The position numbers and the translations under genes were made by a program. Below the pieces are notes generated by a model, which saw nothing but the letters and a program-made list of their open reading frames with translations, was not told the DNA's origin and did no database searches. This document shows positions 21,235 to 31,989 of a DNA stretch of 64,000 nt, one piece after another (position 1 is the first letter of the stretch; every line of letters begins with the position of its first letter). The stretch spans positions 248,001 through 312,000 of the forward strand of contig JAKZZE010000006.1 in the NCBI GenBank assembly GCA_024220505.1, in the 5' to 3' direction. The DNA is from Rhizopus arrhizus. Taxonomy: Eukaryota > Mucoromycota > Mucoromycetes > Mucorales > Rhizopodaceae.

Positions 21235-22929
21235 CTATTCTATTTGTTCCAATAGATGAAGCAGTGTGGGTTTATCCAAAGGTATATAAAACAATTCTGT
21301 ACCATCCATTGTTTTTTTACTTGAAATCAATTTATGGTCTCTAAATTCAGTCAATTCTGTACGTAGTGCAAGATCGCTTGACACATAAAATCCTTCTCGA
21401 CACTTTTGATAATATTGTCCATAGCTCAGTCCAACCGATTCACTTCCTTTCCCTTCCATATTAGCCACTTCCATCTCCATTAATTGATGCTCAGCTAATA
21501 TCCTGAATACTTGTCGAGCATTCGTCGTCAGTGAGTCCAACACGTACTTTGCACCTCGAGCCCCACCCAACTCACTAGTTCGGATCAGTAGCGAGTTTTC
21601 AAAACTGGTCTCGACTAAATAATCATCAAAAGTGGTTGCGTCATGCCATATCCAATTAAATCGACTGGATTTTACATTATCCCACAATAGGCCAGAGTTG
21701 ATGTGGTCTACAGAAGCAATTAGATGAATATTATCACCACTAGCAAGCATTGAAAGCGCTGTCTGTGTGCGCTCATTTCGAAGGTTAGGACCGTCCAGAT
21801 TATGGACGACAATATACAAGCAATCATAAGCACGATCTTCACTTGCGAAATAGTTGCAAATAAAAGAGACGTGGTCTTGTATCTGTCCTGTGGGCGCCTG
21901 TGTTCCCAAGGCGCCCGCGGTGATCTTGACGAGAATATCCTTGATCGAGATGGATGGAAAGAAGCCGTTGATGACAATCAGTGGACCGTTTGTTAATACA
22001 GTTTGTGCAAACTCATTGAGTAAATTTCTTTTGGAGCCGTAACCGTAAAAGACAAGGTTGAAGCCGGATTGAAGTTCAAAATACCATTGCGGAAAATGCT
22101 GTTTTTGCATCTCCAATAAAGTAAATATCTCCTCTTTGTGTTTCTTGGGCGCGTTGTCCAAGATGTGGTGAAACTCTTGTGGTTCGAGCACTTGCAGTTT
22201 GGATAGAGTATTGTTGGATGTTTGAGATTTAGCATGAAGGTCTTGAAAATACCGTTCATATCCTTCTGTCACATCATGTCCTCTTTTATTTTCCTCGTCT
22301 TCTTCTTCTTCCTCTTCGGACGATGAGTCTTTATCTTCTTCATCTGAGCTACCCCGATTATCTTTCAATGATTCTAACTGTCTTTGCATCCTGCGTTTCT
22401 TTGTATAATCAATCTTTTTTTTAGTTTTTTGCTCTTCTAATTGCTTTCTTTTTGTTGATGGTTTTGCTCTTCTACTTGATCTTCGCCTTGTGTCATCTTC
22501 TTCCACTTCATTCTCCTCTTCCTCTTCCTCTTCCTCTTCCTCTTCCTCCTCCTCCATTTCTATATCCTGTGAAGCCTGTATGGCCTTTTGTATCATAGTT
22601 GACTTTTTAGTCATCTTGCGAAATCCAAACATCGATCTTCCACTGACATCCACACTTTCTTTATCCTCTTCATCAATTTTTGGTTTATAGTGAGATAATC
22701 CTTCGCTTATATCCTGGTGTTCAACATCGATTTGGTCTTTTTTATGATCGTCACTTTCCACCGTCAATCCTGCGTCTAAATGGCCTGTTGCTCTTCTTCC
22801 TCTTCGACCTCTAATAATTCGTCCTTTGCATTTTGAAGCGAGCTTTTCTTCTAAGCTATGTGTATCTTGAGTTGCTTTATTTACAATATGGTCTGGAATG
22901 TCACTATCCACTTGAGCTTTAATGTTCAT
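21235..22929 (-). CDS. ORC2: Origin recognition complex subunit 2
   Basis: A single exon of 564 aa. The first about 230 residues are disordered and highly charged, with a run of about 13 Glu (residues about 125-140) and basic patches near GRIIRGRRGRRATG. The conserved ORC2 region follows: FNLVFYGYGSKRNLLNEFAQ (degenerate Walker-A position), GPLIVINGFFPSISIKDIL, IHLIASVDHINSGLLWDN, FNWIWHDATTFDDYLVE. A C-terminal winged helix starts near YGQYYQKCREGFYVSSDLAL. ORC2 binds origins in the nucleus as part of the six-subunit loader of MCM. The Glu run is encoded by an uninterrupted TCC/TCT repeat on the plus strand at about 22500-22556. Confidence 0.93.
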   Translation of the reverse strand: MNIKAQVDSDIPDHIVNKATQDTHSLEEKLASKCKGRIIRGRRGRRATGHLDAGLTVESDDHKKDQIDVEHQDISEGLSHYKPKIDEEDKESVDVSGRSMFGFRKMTKKSTMIQKAIQASQDIEMEEEEEEEEEEEEEENEVEEDDTRRRSSRRAKPSTKRKQLEEQKTKKKIDYTKKRRMQRQLESLKDNRGSSDEEDKDSSSEEEEEEDEENKRGHDVTEGYERYFQDLHAKSQTSNNTLSKLQVLEPQEFHHILDNAPKKHKEEIFTLLEMQKQHFPQWYFELQSGFNLVFYGYGSKRNLLNEFAQTVLTNGPLIVINGFFPSISIKDILVKITAGALGTQAPTGQIQDHVSFICNYFASEDRAYDCLYIVVHNLDGPNLRNERTQTALSMLASGDNIHLIASVDHINSGLLWDNVKSSRFNWIWHDATTFDDYLVETSFENSLLIRTSELGGARGAKYVLDSLTTNARQVFRILAEHQLMEMEVANMEGKGSESVGLSYGQYYQKCREGFYVSSDLALRTELTEFRDHKLISSKKTMDGTELFYIPLDKPTLLHLLEQIE

Positions 22930-23236
22930 TGTGCTGCTGCTGCTGTCAAAAACGAAGAAAAAATTTTGAATGGAAAAGGGGTTTTTGACGGAAATTGAAT
23001 TAAAACACGAAAGACAGGGAAAAGAAACTGTTGCAGACGCGTATAAACAGAAACAATTATGATTTTTTCTCCTATCGAGTCCTTATCTTTGGTTATTTGA
23101 TGTTGTTTAGTAACAAGAAAGTTTAAAAAAAAAGAAGCACAAGTGTACGTATTGTTTTGGAAAGTGAGAATTGAGTGATTTTATAAAATGTGACTTGAAT
23201 CTTTCTTTTCTTTTTTTCTGCATATTGTTCATAAAG
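22930..23236. other. Divergent promoter between ORC2 and SMU1 genes
   Basis: 307 bp shared between two genes pointing away from each other. It contains a GCTGCTGCTGCTG run at about 22932-22945 next to the ORC2 start, and a T/C-rich tract at 23200-23220 before the SMU1 start. No clear TATA. Confidence 0.45.
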
Positions 23237-25011
23237 ATGTCAAATAATACAGAAATCAATAAACAAGAGTAATCGCATTAAAAATAAAACTTACAAGAGT
23301 CCTTTAACCAACATCTTGCGTGTATAGTGTAGTCAAGTTGATTATACAGTTTCTTAGAGAAAACAATCTAAAGCAATCCCTCCACTCTTTAGAAAAGGAA
23401 TCTAATCAGACATTGAATACAATGGACAACAAAGCAAGGTTCATTCAAGATGTACTAGACGGAAAATGGGATCTTGTACTGAAACAGATAGCCAAGCTCT
23501 CACTTGAAAAAGAAACACTATTTGACATTTATGAGCAGGTGTGTACACCATTTGATAACGATATGTTTCGTGTAATAACACTGTTTATAGATGATGTTTG
23601 AATTGGTTGAAAATAATGAATCAAGTACAGCCCAAGTGATTTTAAGAAAATCTAACATACTGAGAACAATGCTTGAAGAATCACCAGATAGGTATCAAGC
23701 TATTGAAGACTATCTTGATCAACGACCTTCCTCTATAAACATTGAAGAAAGAAGAAAGACACTAGCAGATAGTAAGCCCTTTCCTTTTTTTTTTATTGAA
23801 ATATATATAATAACGTATTTTCAAAAGAGCTGGAGAAAGAAATAAACACATTACCCAATAGTCGGTTACTAACCTTACTCGGACAAAGTTTAAAGTGGCA
23901 GCAACACCAAGGCATTCTGCTACCCGGAGTTTCGTATGATCTCTTCAAAGGCACGGTTGATATGCAGAAAGCAGAGCAAGATATCTTTGCCAACCAGCAT
24001 TACGTATCAATCAAGTTTCCTGGTAAAAAGACAAATGCAGAATGTGCGGCATTTTCAAGAAACGGGCAATATTTGGCAACAGGATCCTCGGATGGATTTA
24101 TCGAGATTTGGAATTACTTGACTGGCAAGATCAGGAGAGATCTTGCTTATCAGGCCAATGATCGTCTGATGGCAATGGACAAGGCTGTGCTTGCGGTTCG
24201 GTTTAGTTCGGACAACCAATTGTTGGCCTCTGGATCATTGGATGGCAAAATTTGGATATGGAAGGTCAAGACAGGATTGTGTGAAAAAAGAATGACAGCC
24301 GGGCATTCAGAGGCAATTACGTCCTTGGGGTTTAGTAAAGATAATACACAGCTTGTGAGTGGTAGTCAGGATCATTTGGTACGAATTCACGGTCTAAAGT
24401 CGGGAAAGGTTTTAAAAGAATTTAGAGGGCACACTTCCTTTGTCAATTGGGTCCTGTTTTCTTCAGATAGTACACGTATACTAAGTGCTAGTAGTGATGG
24501 TACAGTTAAGGTAAAAACAATTCTACCTATTTACAAAAAGCAATAGTAACCCCTTTTGTAGATATGGGATGCGAAATCAACAAATTGTCTACATACAATC
24601 CAACCACAACCCAAGATTGAAAAGGATCAATTAAATCCAATGGGTGGGCTAGGAAATGCCTCAGTTCAATGCATTATTCCACTGCCCAAGAATCCAGACG
24701 TTTATCTCGTCTGCAATAAGACCAACACACTCTACATCTTATCTATTCGAGGGCAAATCATCAAAACATTCAGTCACAATAAGAAGTTAGGATCCGATTT
24801 TATCACAGCCGCCGTCTCTCCTCAAGGCGACTACATTTATGGCATTGGCGAAGATTCTGTGATGTACTGTTTTCAATTTACTACAGGATCGCTTATTGGA
24901 CATGTGAAGGTGTCTGAAAGAGAAGCATTGGGTATGGTTCATCATCCTCAAGTTAATGTAGTCGTTGTGTTTGATAACACAGGCCATGTTTTGTTCTATA
25001 AAGCTCCATAA
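23237..25011 (+). CDS. SMU1 spliceosomal WD40 protein
   Basis: Five exons (23237-23268, 23328-23538, 23591-23771, 23828-24510, 24562-25011) give 518 aa, close to the family's about 513. A LisH-like start (DVVKLIIQFLRENNLKQSL) and CTLH region (FIQDVLDGKWDLVLKQI) are followed by SRLLTLLGQSLKWQQHQGIL, the diagnostic SMU1 linker. Seven WD40 blades begin at ECAAFSRNGQYLATGSSDG and continue through FSSDNQLLASGSLDGKIWIW, FSKDNTQLVSGSQDHLVRI and LFSSDSTRILSASSDGTVKIW. SMU1 pairs with RED/IK in the B complex and affects splice-site choice, especially with short introns, which suits this genome. Confidence 0.93.
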
Positions 25012-25061
25012 AGCTTCTTTTTTTATTTACAAAAAATATACACATGCAATTCTATTTATTG

Positions 25062-26795
25062 TTATTCACTTAGTCTAATTCTTCCAGTACCACTCCATCT
25101 TGGTACTGCTTGGCCGATGCCTCTTAGATGTTGAATTTTAAGATATATTGCATTAGACATAATATAAACTGAATGCGCCATATGGCTTAGTCCACATCGC
25201 GTATTGGTCTCTAGATAGAGTTCTAAACTGGTTAAGGTCAAACTGATGACAGTATAAAACATGGCATTGCATCCATATTTTCCATAGATAGTGCCTCCGA
25301 CTAAACTTCCTAAACCAGCCCCAACACCCGCATACATTGCCGCCAAGAGACCTACAACATGATGATTAGCTTTCATATGAAAAAGTTTATGATAAAACCT
25401 TGTGATGTTGCTTGAAGTGAAGGAGGGGATAGCTCATCTGCTTGAACAACGCCTGCACCCCATAAAGCAGAAAAGGCAATTCCATTTAATAAATGAAGTC
25501 CAATAGCAACACTTGCCCCTGTTGGACTCTTGGGTAAAACTGTGTAAGCAAAAATACGAATCACGGTCAAGACATGGCCTAAAATAATCAGACTTTTGAT
25601 ACCGAATAATCGAATAAGCTAATAGCGATATGTGTGAGAAGATTGATCAAAAGATATATTGTATACATACATCTCTAGAATAAAAGAAAAAGACAAGCTC
25701 TGTGGACGAACCGATCAGTCCCGTTAGTCCTACCTGTGAAGAGCTTGCGCCCAATTCCTGCTTGAGATAAATAAATAAAAAGCTAGAGACCATATTGAGT
25801 GAGGCGCCCATGAGCATCATGGTTAGATAAAACAAGGACACTTCAGGTCTCTTGAGGAGTTCAATCATATTAGAGGGTTCATGATAGTGCGGTGGCCTTG
25901 TATTTAATCTGTGTGAGGGTGGATTGGACAGATTGACGGCTTCAATAATACTGGACTCAGTTGCAAACTGAATTAGTCTTTGTATCTCATTTTGTCGTAT
26001 TTGTGAGGAATCCAAATCAATGCCTACTTCGTCATACGGATCAAATGATTTCATGCTTTCATCATCCTCTTCTTGTCTTGGCTTTCTCTTGGTCATTGCT
26101 TTATGGGTACTACTGGAACTACTGCTGGTACGATGGTAATAATAAGAAGGACTTATTCTTTCTGATTTAAATTGTGTGTTTCCTGATACTAAAATAAAAA
26201 ACATAGCTGAGAGTGCATAAATATAAAAGATAGCGTTCATATCATTTGTCCACTCAGTAATAAATCCTACTAGCGAAGACGCTACACCAAACGAGATGGA
26301 TCCAAACATGCGTTGTCGACCATATTGATCCTTATGTCTTCCTAATATTTTGAGAACGCCACCATCCACCAGAGGTCCCACAGGGACACCAAAAAATGCA
26401 AAACAGACTGAAGTGACGGTGACAAGTGTGATGGTCAGTCGACTTCTTTCTGTTTCATCCTCAATAGGCTCAATCACCATACGTATGCCCATCACACTCA
26501 CAATAGCAATTGTAGCCAAAGTATGTATGATACACATAATGTACCGGTGTGTCTTTGTTTTGTCGGCAATGGTTGTCCATAAAGGACAAGCGATGGCTGA
26601 TATAAATGGCGCTATTGAAATAGGTCAGTTGCTTGTTTCAGTTGTTCATTATGCTTTACCAATCGCTACAAGTAAACCAATTTGATTACTTTTTAAGCCT
26701 AGTTGAGAAGAGTAAAATAGAGATAAGTAGACTGGTGCTGAACCTTGACAAGCAAATAAAAAGACATATAATAGCTTGGCAGCTAGATAAGGCAT
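25062..26795 (-). CDS. MFS transporter (MFS_1-like / MFSD6-like)
   Basis: Four exons (26795-26660, 26611-25671, 25618-25399, 25351-25062) join to 528 aa with about 12 membrane segments. It starts MPYLAAKLLYVFLFACQGSA and has a typical loop 2-3 region CPLWTTIADKTKTHRYIM and a loop 8-9 block near SSTELVFFFYSRDLIRLFG. A cytosolic loop of about 100 residues separates the halves and is rich in Ser, Arg and Glu (SSSSSSTHKAMTKRKPRQEEDDES). The family includes bacterial sugar/H+ symporters and metazoan MFSD6, so the substrate cannot be named. It is convergent with SMU1 (50 bp apart) and divergent from the KH-like gene (124 bp). Confidence 0.85.
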
Positions 26796-26919
26796 TAATA
26801 AAAATAAGAAAAAGAGAAAAGAAGCAGAATGATGATTATTACAAGGTCCGCATAATAATTAAAGACTTGTTTTTTTGATAGATTTGTTTCTTTTTTTTCT
26901 CTCTCTCTCTCTTTTTCTT
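26796..26919. promoter_or_regulatory. Short bidirectional promoter (MFS / KH-like genes)
   Basis: Only 124 bp separate the two divergent start codons. The centre carries an uninterrupted pyrimidine run of about 26 bases including (CT)7 at about 26897-26917, directly before the KH-like ATG. Confidence 0.6.
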
Positions 26920-29724
26920 ATGAAGCGTAAGTTTTGTACTGTTGTACGTGTAATCGAAAATAAGACATAATCTCTTCTTAGATAACCTTACTATATTCTC
27001 GGCTGCTTATATCAATGAAACTACGTTTAATTCTTTTAAATCATTCTTAAGGTAAGCAAATAACGATTACACCAGTGATTAATTGTCAAAATAGTGAACT
27101 TGAAGAGAAAACCAATACAAAAATCACGTTCGATTTCAATGATCAGGTAAAGTAGGTAATGATAAGTACAGAACAGAAAAATTAAAAGCAAAAAAAAAAA
27201 AAAAACTAACAGACATAAAAACAAGTACTTTAATATAAAAGGAAATAATATAGAGGATCTTCAAGAAGTGTAAGTGTTGTTTATTTGTTTATTGTTTGTT
27301 TCTCAGTTTATATTTTATTGTGTGCTATTAACAGGGAGACAAAGATTATTAGTCGTCTGTTACCCAGATTGGCAAGTACACACAAACAACAACAACAAAA
27401 AACTCTAATTCATTATGTAGCATCAAGCAATCGATGACAATTATATGAAAGGCACTTATGAAGATGTTTCAATGTTTAACAAGGATATGAAGTACGTATT
27501 ACCTGAATCATCCAAGCCAAAAGCCTTCTTCTTGTCTAAAAGAATTGAAGAAGAAGATGATGATGATGACGATGAAGAAGAACAAGAAGAAGAAGATGAT
27601 GATGAAGATGAAGAAGAAGATAGATTTGAAGATAAACAGTTGACCATTGAAAGACTAAATATATCAAAGCTTATCAGTAATCCAATGGATCTTCTTTTGG
27701 GACCACCCCAACACAACATGCAAAACGCAGAGTATTTAAATTTGATTAGCGATTTGACAAACACCCAGTGTCGCTTAGAAGGACGTGAGATTGTGATTGA
27801 AGGATACAATAAAGACTTAGTACAAGAAGCACTAGAAAGATTTGAAGTTATTCAAAAAACCTTCGTAAAAACAAAAAAAAAAAAAGAGGGAGAAAAGCAA
27901 GGACTGAATTGTTACATTAGATTGGATGCTACCTCAAGCGCATGGTTGTGCCTTGTATTCATTATCCTAGAGAGTCTGATCCTTACAAGCTGTATTTTTG
28001 TCCAATGAATACATACAAATACCAATCATTGATTGATTTACGTCAATTGTCTTCATGTGAAGAAGCTTATGTTGCCTTACCCGTGTTTTTTAATCAAGAA
28101 AAACAAGAGCATGGTCCACCCAAAGACATGATTCGCCTCAATCCCAAGCAAAAGCGACAATACCAATCCCCAAAGCAATCTACCAATCGCTCACCAAAAA
28201 CCCCTAGTTCACCTTGTTTAGAGATAAGACAAAATCACTGGGGTCTTGATAGAGACTTTAAGAATGTTTATCACAATAGCCAATCTCAGCAATATATCAC
28301 TGCCGAAAAACTGGCCGAAGCCTTCAGCAAACCACAGACAGTACAATCACCACTACAAGAAAAAGAAAATAGTTTACTTTTACAGGATTTCCCAGTTCTT
28401 GTCAACCCAGCTCAGGATACAAATCAAAGACAGGGCAAAATAAGATTAGACAAATATCAGCCATCGCTTTCCAATAAAAAACAAAGTCGAGGTCGAGTGA
28501 TACGAATTATACCCCAAAAATCTGCTTCTTCTATTGGATATCAAATGGGACATGGCTTGCTACAAAAGTACTTTTTTTTTAAAAAAAAAAGTAATACTAA
28601 TAATATTTATTGTAGAGTAAAAGATTATAATTTTCATAACATAAAATGTGCATTGGAAGCCGGTCTTGAGGCGTCAAGAGGACATAAAGGTGAAGTCATG
28701 TTGTCAGCAAAGTGAGTCACAAAAGCACAAGTAGACTTGATAAACCATAACACAATGATTAGAATAGGAAAATTACTATGGTTTAACGAGAAAAGACAAG
28801 ACTTGCAAAAATTATGGGATCCATTTGACGTCAAGGATATTATTGTTGGTGAGTTGGGCGTACGACCTTGTTTTAATGATATGTAATGTATACGCTTGAT
28901 AAAACTCTTGTGCACTTGTATTTATGCTACTTGCTTATTCAATAGAACAACGTCAGACAATGCAATTATCAATGAAATATCACACATCGTTCCTAGTCCT
29001 TGTAAACGACAAGTGTTTTACGAATTTCACATTTCAGCTCGAAATCAGCGTAAAAGTGACTACAAAGATATGATATTGTACATGAAAGAAGGCATTGTGG
29101 ATGCTTCGAAAATAGTCTACTCTGAAAAAGTAGTGACTGAAATTGATTGGGCTTCACTAGATCGAAAGTTGGATTTTCAAATGACATTGAAAATACGTGA
29201 TTTAGTAAGAAAAGATGCAAAACCCTTTACTACCTTTGTGAAATATATTTCTATCAAGTAAGCCTAACAAAAAAAAATAAGATGTGTGCTCATCATTCAT
29301 TTCGTATAGTCCTGTCACTCGTACTTTGATGTTTGAAGACATTCCTCAATTTTTACGTGTTCAGTACATTTTGAAAAAGGAATCGATGCAACACAAAACA
29401 AATAATTTCATTATCGAAATCACTCGTGTTGAAAAACTTCATATACGTGAAGCACCTATGAATAGATATCATGATAACCGCAAACAATTGATGGCAGAAG
29501 CATCGGATGACTGTTGGTTTGAAATAGAAGTATTTGATTCCCAACATCAACGCCATTTTGACTTGAATTTAGAGCTTGAGCATGGAAAGACTGCCTCTTG
29601 GACCCCCAATGACATCTTGGGCGGAGAAGCATGTCCTTCACTGACTCATTTTGTTCGTTGTATTTTGCTGATCATAGAGAAATCGGAAGAGAAAATTGTA
29701 AACATGATTAAAAACCGTCAATAA
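26920..29724 (+). CDS. Uncharacterised KH-like RNA-binding protein
   Basis: Eleven exons (26920-26926, 26982-27051, 27095-27146, 27226-27269, 27335-27371, 27421-27864, 27921-28567, 28616-28711, 28763-28848, 28957-29257, 29310-29724) join to 732 aa. The first coding exon is only ATG-AAG-C, and the intron at 27372 is GC-AG (GCAAGT). ELEEKTNTKITFDF and LTNTQCRLEGREIVIEGYNK look like KH-type strands and helices, with an Asp/Glu-rich stretch (about residues 85-120) before the second. The middle is disordered. The C-terminal third (IGKLLWFNEKRQDLQKLWD, then YEFHISARNQRKSDY, and EDIPQFLRVQYILKKES) is folded but unknown to me. It probably belongs to a fungus-specific family; function not assigned. 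Confidence 0.7.
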
Positions 29725-29851
29725 TCATTTTCAGGATACACAAATATAATTTTGCTCTTTTTTCTTCTTCTTTTCTTTTGATGGCAAGATTCTCTCTTTT
29801 ACATTAGATTATTTTTATATAAAAAGTTATACTCATGACAATATATAATAG

Positions 29852-31300
29852 AACTTGGCAATTTACCTTGCTGCCTTTTTGGCTTTATTTGGTTTTATTG
29901 TCTTTATATTATTGTTTGGCGAAAATCCAAGTTTAAGGCATCTATTATTATTATTATTATTATTATTTATTATGTAGCTTATGTATTAATGTAGAAATGG
30001 TATCATTGGAAAATTACATTATCTATTAACAGAGAGATTACCTAATTTATTAAAGTATGCTTCATACTATAACAGTAACAATATATTTATCATTTGTTTA
30101 GCTGGGTGTTGTTATGTACAATTGGACAGAATAATGTGAATAGACTAAATAAAGCATGGTTTTATTGTTGTGAAAGCAAGAATCCATTTTTACAGGTAAT
30201 TTTAATGAAATTGTCTATTTCTCTCACTGTGAATAACAAGTATTAGATATTTTTTGTGTTGCTATCAAGCATATCCATTATTCTCTTTTTGTACTTTGCT
30301 ATACCTCATTTTCCTGAACCTTATTTACATTGGATTCATTAGTAGTGTACTGTCATAACCATATTCCAATCCTAATTCATTTATTTAGTGTTATTGTTCC
30401 TATTCAAATTATTTGGATTTATGCATCCTATTATATTGTGTGTACAGCAAACCCAGGTATTGTTACACCAAACAACTTGAAGCAGCACTTGAAATATTAT
30501 AGATACGATGGATTAATTTATACGCCAAAGGATTGCTCGACATGTAAATTTCAAAAGTACGTCATGATAATAAAAATAAAAGAAGGAGAGAGAGAAAAGC
30601 TGACGATGAGAATATAGACCTGCTCGATCTAAGCATTGCTCACTATGTAAAGCTTGTGTGGGTAAGATGGATCATCATTGTGCGTGGATAAACGGATGTA
30701 TCGGAGAAAACAACCAACGCTACTTTTTCATCTTTTTATTTACTCTTGTCGAATTTTCTGCTTATGGTGCTTATTTATGCTTTCAGATCTATCGCGGTAT
30801 GATAATTGAGTGGGGGTTGGATAAAGCTTATATGTTGGATTCGAATGGAAACAGGATACCAGTTAGCTTTCATAAAGCATTTTTGGTAAGTTATTGTGAG
30901 GATGATGTCAAAAATAACATGTTGCATAGTATGTTCTTCAACATGATCGAATCATTGGATCTATTGGTATATTAGGCATGGTAGTTTCAATAGTTGTATT
31001 CGTATTCTTTATTTATCAGTAAGAAGATATATACTTGTTATCTTAAACTAATCAATATTTAATAGAGTCTATCTAGCCGCTAGAGGTATCACAACAAATG
31101 AGGCTTTTAAATGGGAAATGGTTGAGGACGCGATCGATAGAGGCGAACTATACAAATCAGATGGAGGACAGTATAAAACGTACTATAGTCAATCAGAAGC
31201 AAAAGGAAAAAGAATAGAAAGTTTAGAAGAAGTTGAAAACATATATGATGAAGGATTCCTTACCAACTTGCATCAAGTGTTTTTTCCTCCAAAATTTTAA
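29852..31300 (+). CDS. Swf1-like DHHC palmitoyltransferase with apparent frameshifts
   Basis: Exons to 29937, 29995-30054, 30102-30195, 30247-30556, 30618-30885, 30930-31018 and 31066-31300. The enzyme core is clear: CSTCKFQKPARSKHCSLCKA, then MDHHCAWINGCIGENNQRYF with the catalytic DHHC, flanked by two membrane segments on each side, and ANPGIVTPNN as in Swf1/ZDHHC4-type enzymes. These palmitoylate cysteines next to membrane segments of SNAREs and other proteins. Two problems: exon 4 is one base short, so the frame breaks near 30340 (FPEPYLHWIH then a stop, while VVYCHNHIPILIHL continues one frame over); and the first exon frame (AIYLAAFLALFGFIV) has a TAG at 29849 and no ATG, though an ATG sits out of frame at 29835. 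The first intron would be GC-AG. It could be a pseudogene or carry assembly errors. Confidence 0.7.
29943..29972 (+). repeat. (TTA)n microsatellite
   Basis: About eight uninterrupted TAT/TTA units at 29943-29967 continuing imperfectly to 29972, inside the first intron of the DHHC gene. Confidence 0.8.
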
Positions 31301-31417
31301 TTGGTTGATCTGGTTTTGTGTATCCATACTGAGAAAAGCTTATAAAGGAATCTAGCAGAACCGTTTTTTCTTTTTCTTTTTGTTTTTTTTTTTTTTTATT
31401 CTATTTCTTTTTTAAAA

Positions 31418-31768
31418 ATGATTGGAACTTGCTGTCTTATTTTTATCATCATATTACTTCCACCTCTTGGTGTTTTCTTGATGAAAGGATGTGGTGCTGA
31501 CTTTTGGATCAATTTGTAAGTTTGCATTCATGTGTTTGAAATAAAAAGTTAACCTGTACGCGTTTCATATTAGATGTCTCACCATCTTGGGCTATCTTCC
31601 CGGTAATCAACTAAAAAAAAAGGATACAAAAGAAAGACAATTTACTAATAAAAATACCCATTAGGTCATCTTCATGCTTTCTATCTTCTCGTTAAAGACA
31701 GAGAACAAAATCAACTTGCTTCCGGACAAGGTCCCGCTTATGGTACTAAACCACCCCCACCCTATTAA
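31418..31768 (+). CDS. PMP3/RCI2 plasma-membrane proteolipid
   Basis: Three small exons (31418-31515, 31574-31602, 31665-31768) join in phase to 76 aa. IGTCCLIFIIILLPPLGVFL and FWINLCLTILGYLPGHLHAF are the two membrane helices of the UPF0057/Pmp3 family, with the typical PPLGV and YLPGHLHA motifs. The last 25 residues (KDREQNQLASGQGPAYGTKP then PPPY) are a short hydrophilic tail. Pmp3 proteins sit in the plasma membrane, help hold membrane potential and respond to salt stress. Each exon is too short to stand out as an ORF, so it is easily missed. It is convergent with the D2HGDH gene (221 bp apart). Confidence 0.93.
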
Positions 31769-31989
31769 TGTTACCCTGTTACATACCACTTTATTCAAAC
31801 GCTCATAATAAATTATGATGTAAATGAATGATTGTTTTATTAGTAACATAGAATGACACAAACTTGAAACTGTACTTTTTTATTTCAATAGTAAAAAAAT
31901 AAGGCGGATACCTAAACAATTCCCTTTTTTGGAAACAACTTGTTTGAAAAAAAAAAAGTATCAGGACATGTACAATAGATACAATTCAT

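Noticed and set aside
22490..22690. Poly-Ser plus-strand frame
   Set aside because: Antisense of the Glu run of ORC2.
29943..29972. TTA repeat as part of a CRISPR-like or regulatory array
   Set aside because: A plain trinucleotide microsatellite inside an intron; no spacers.
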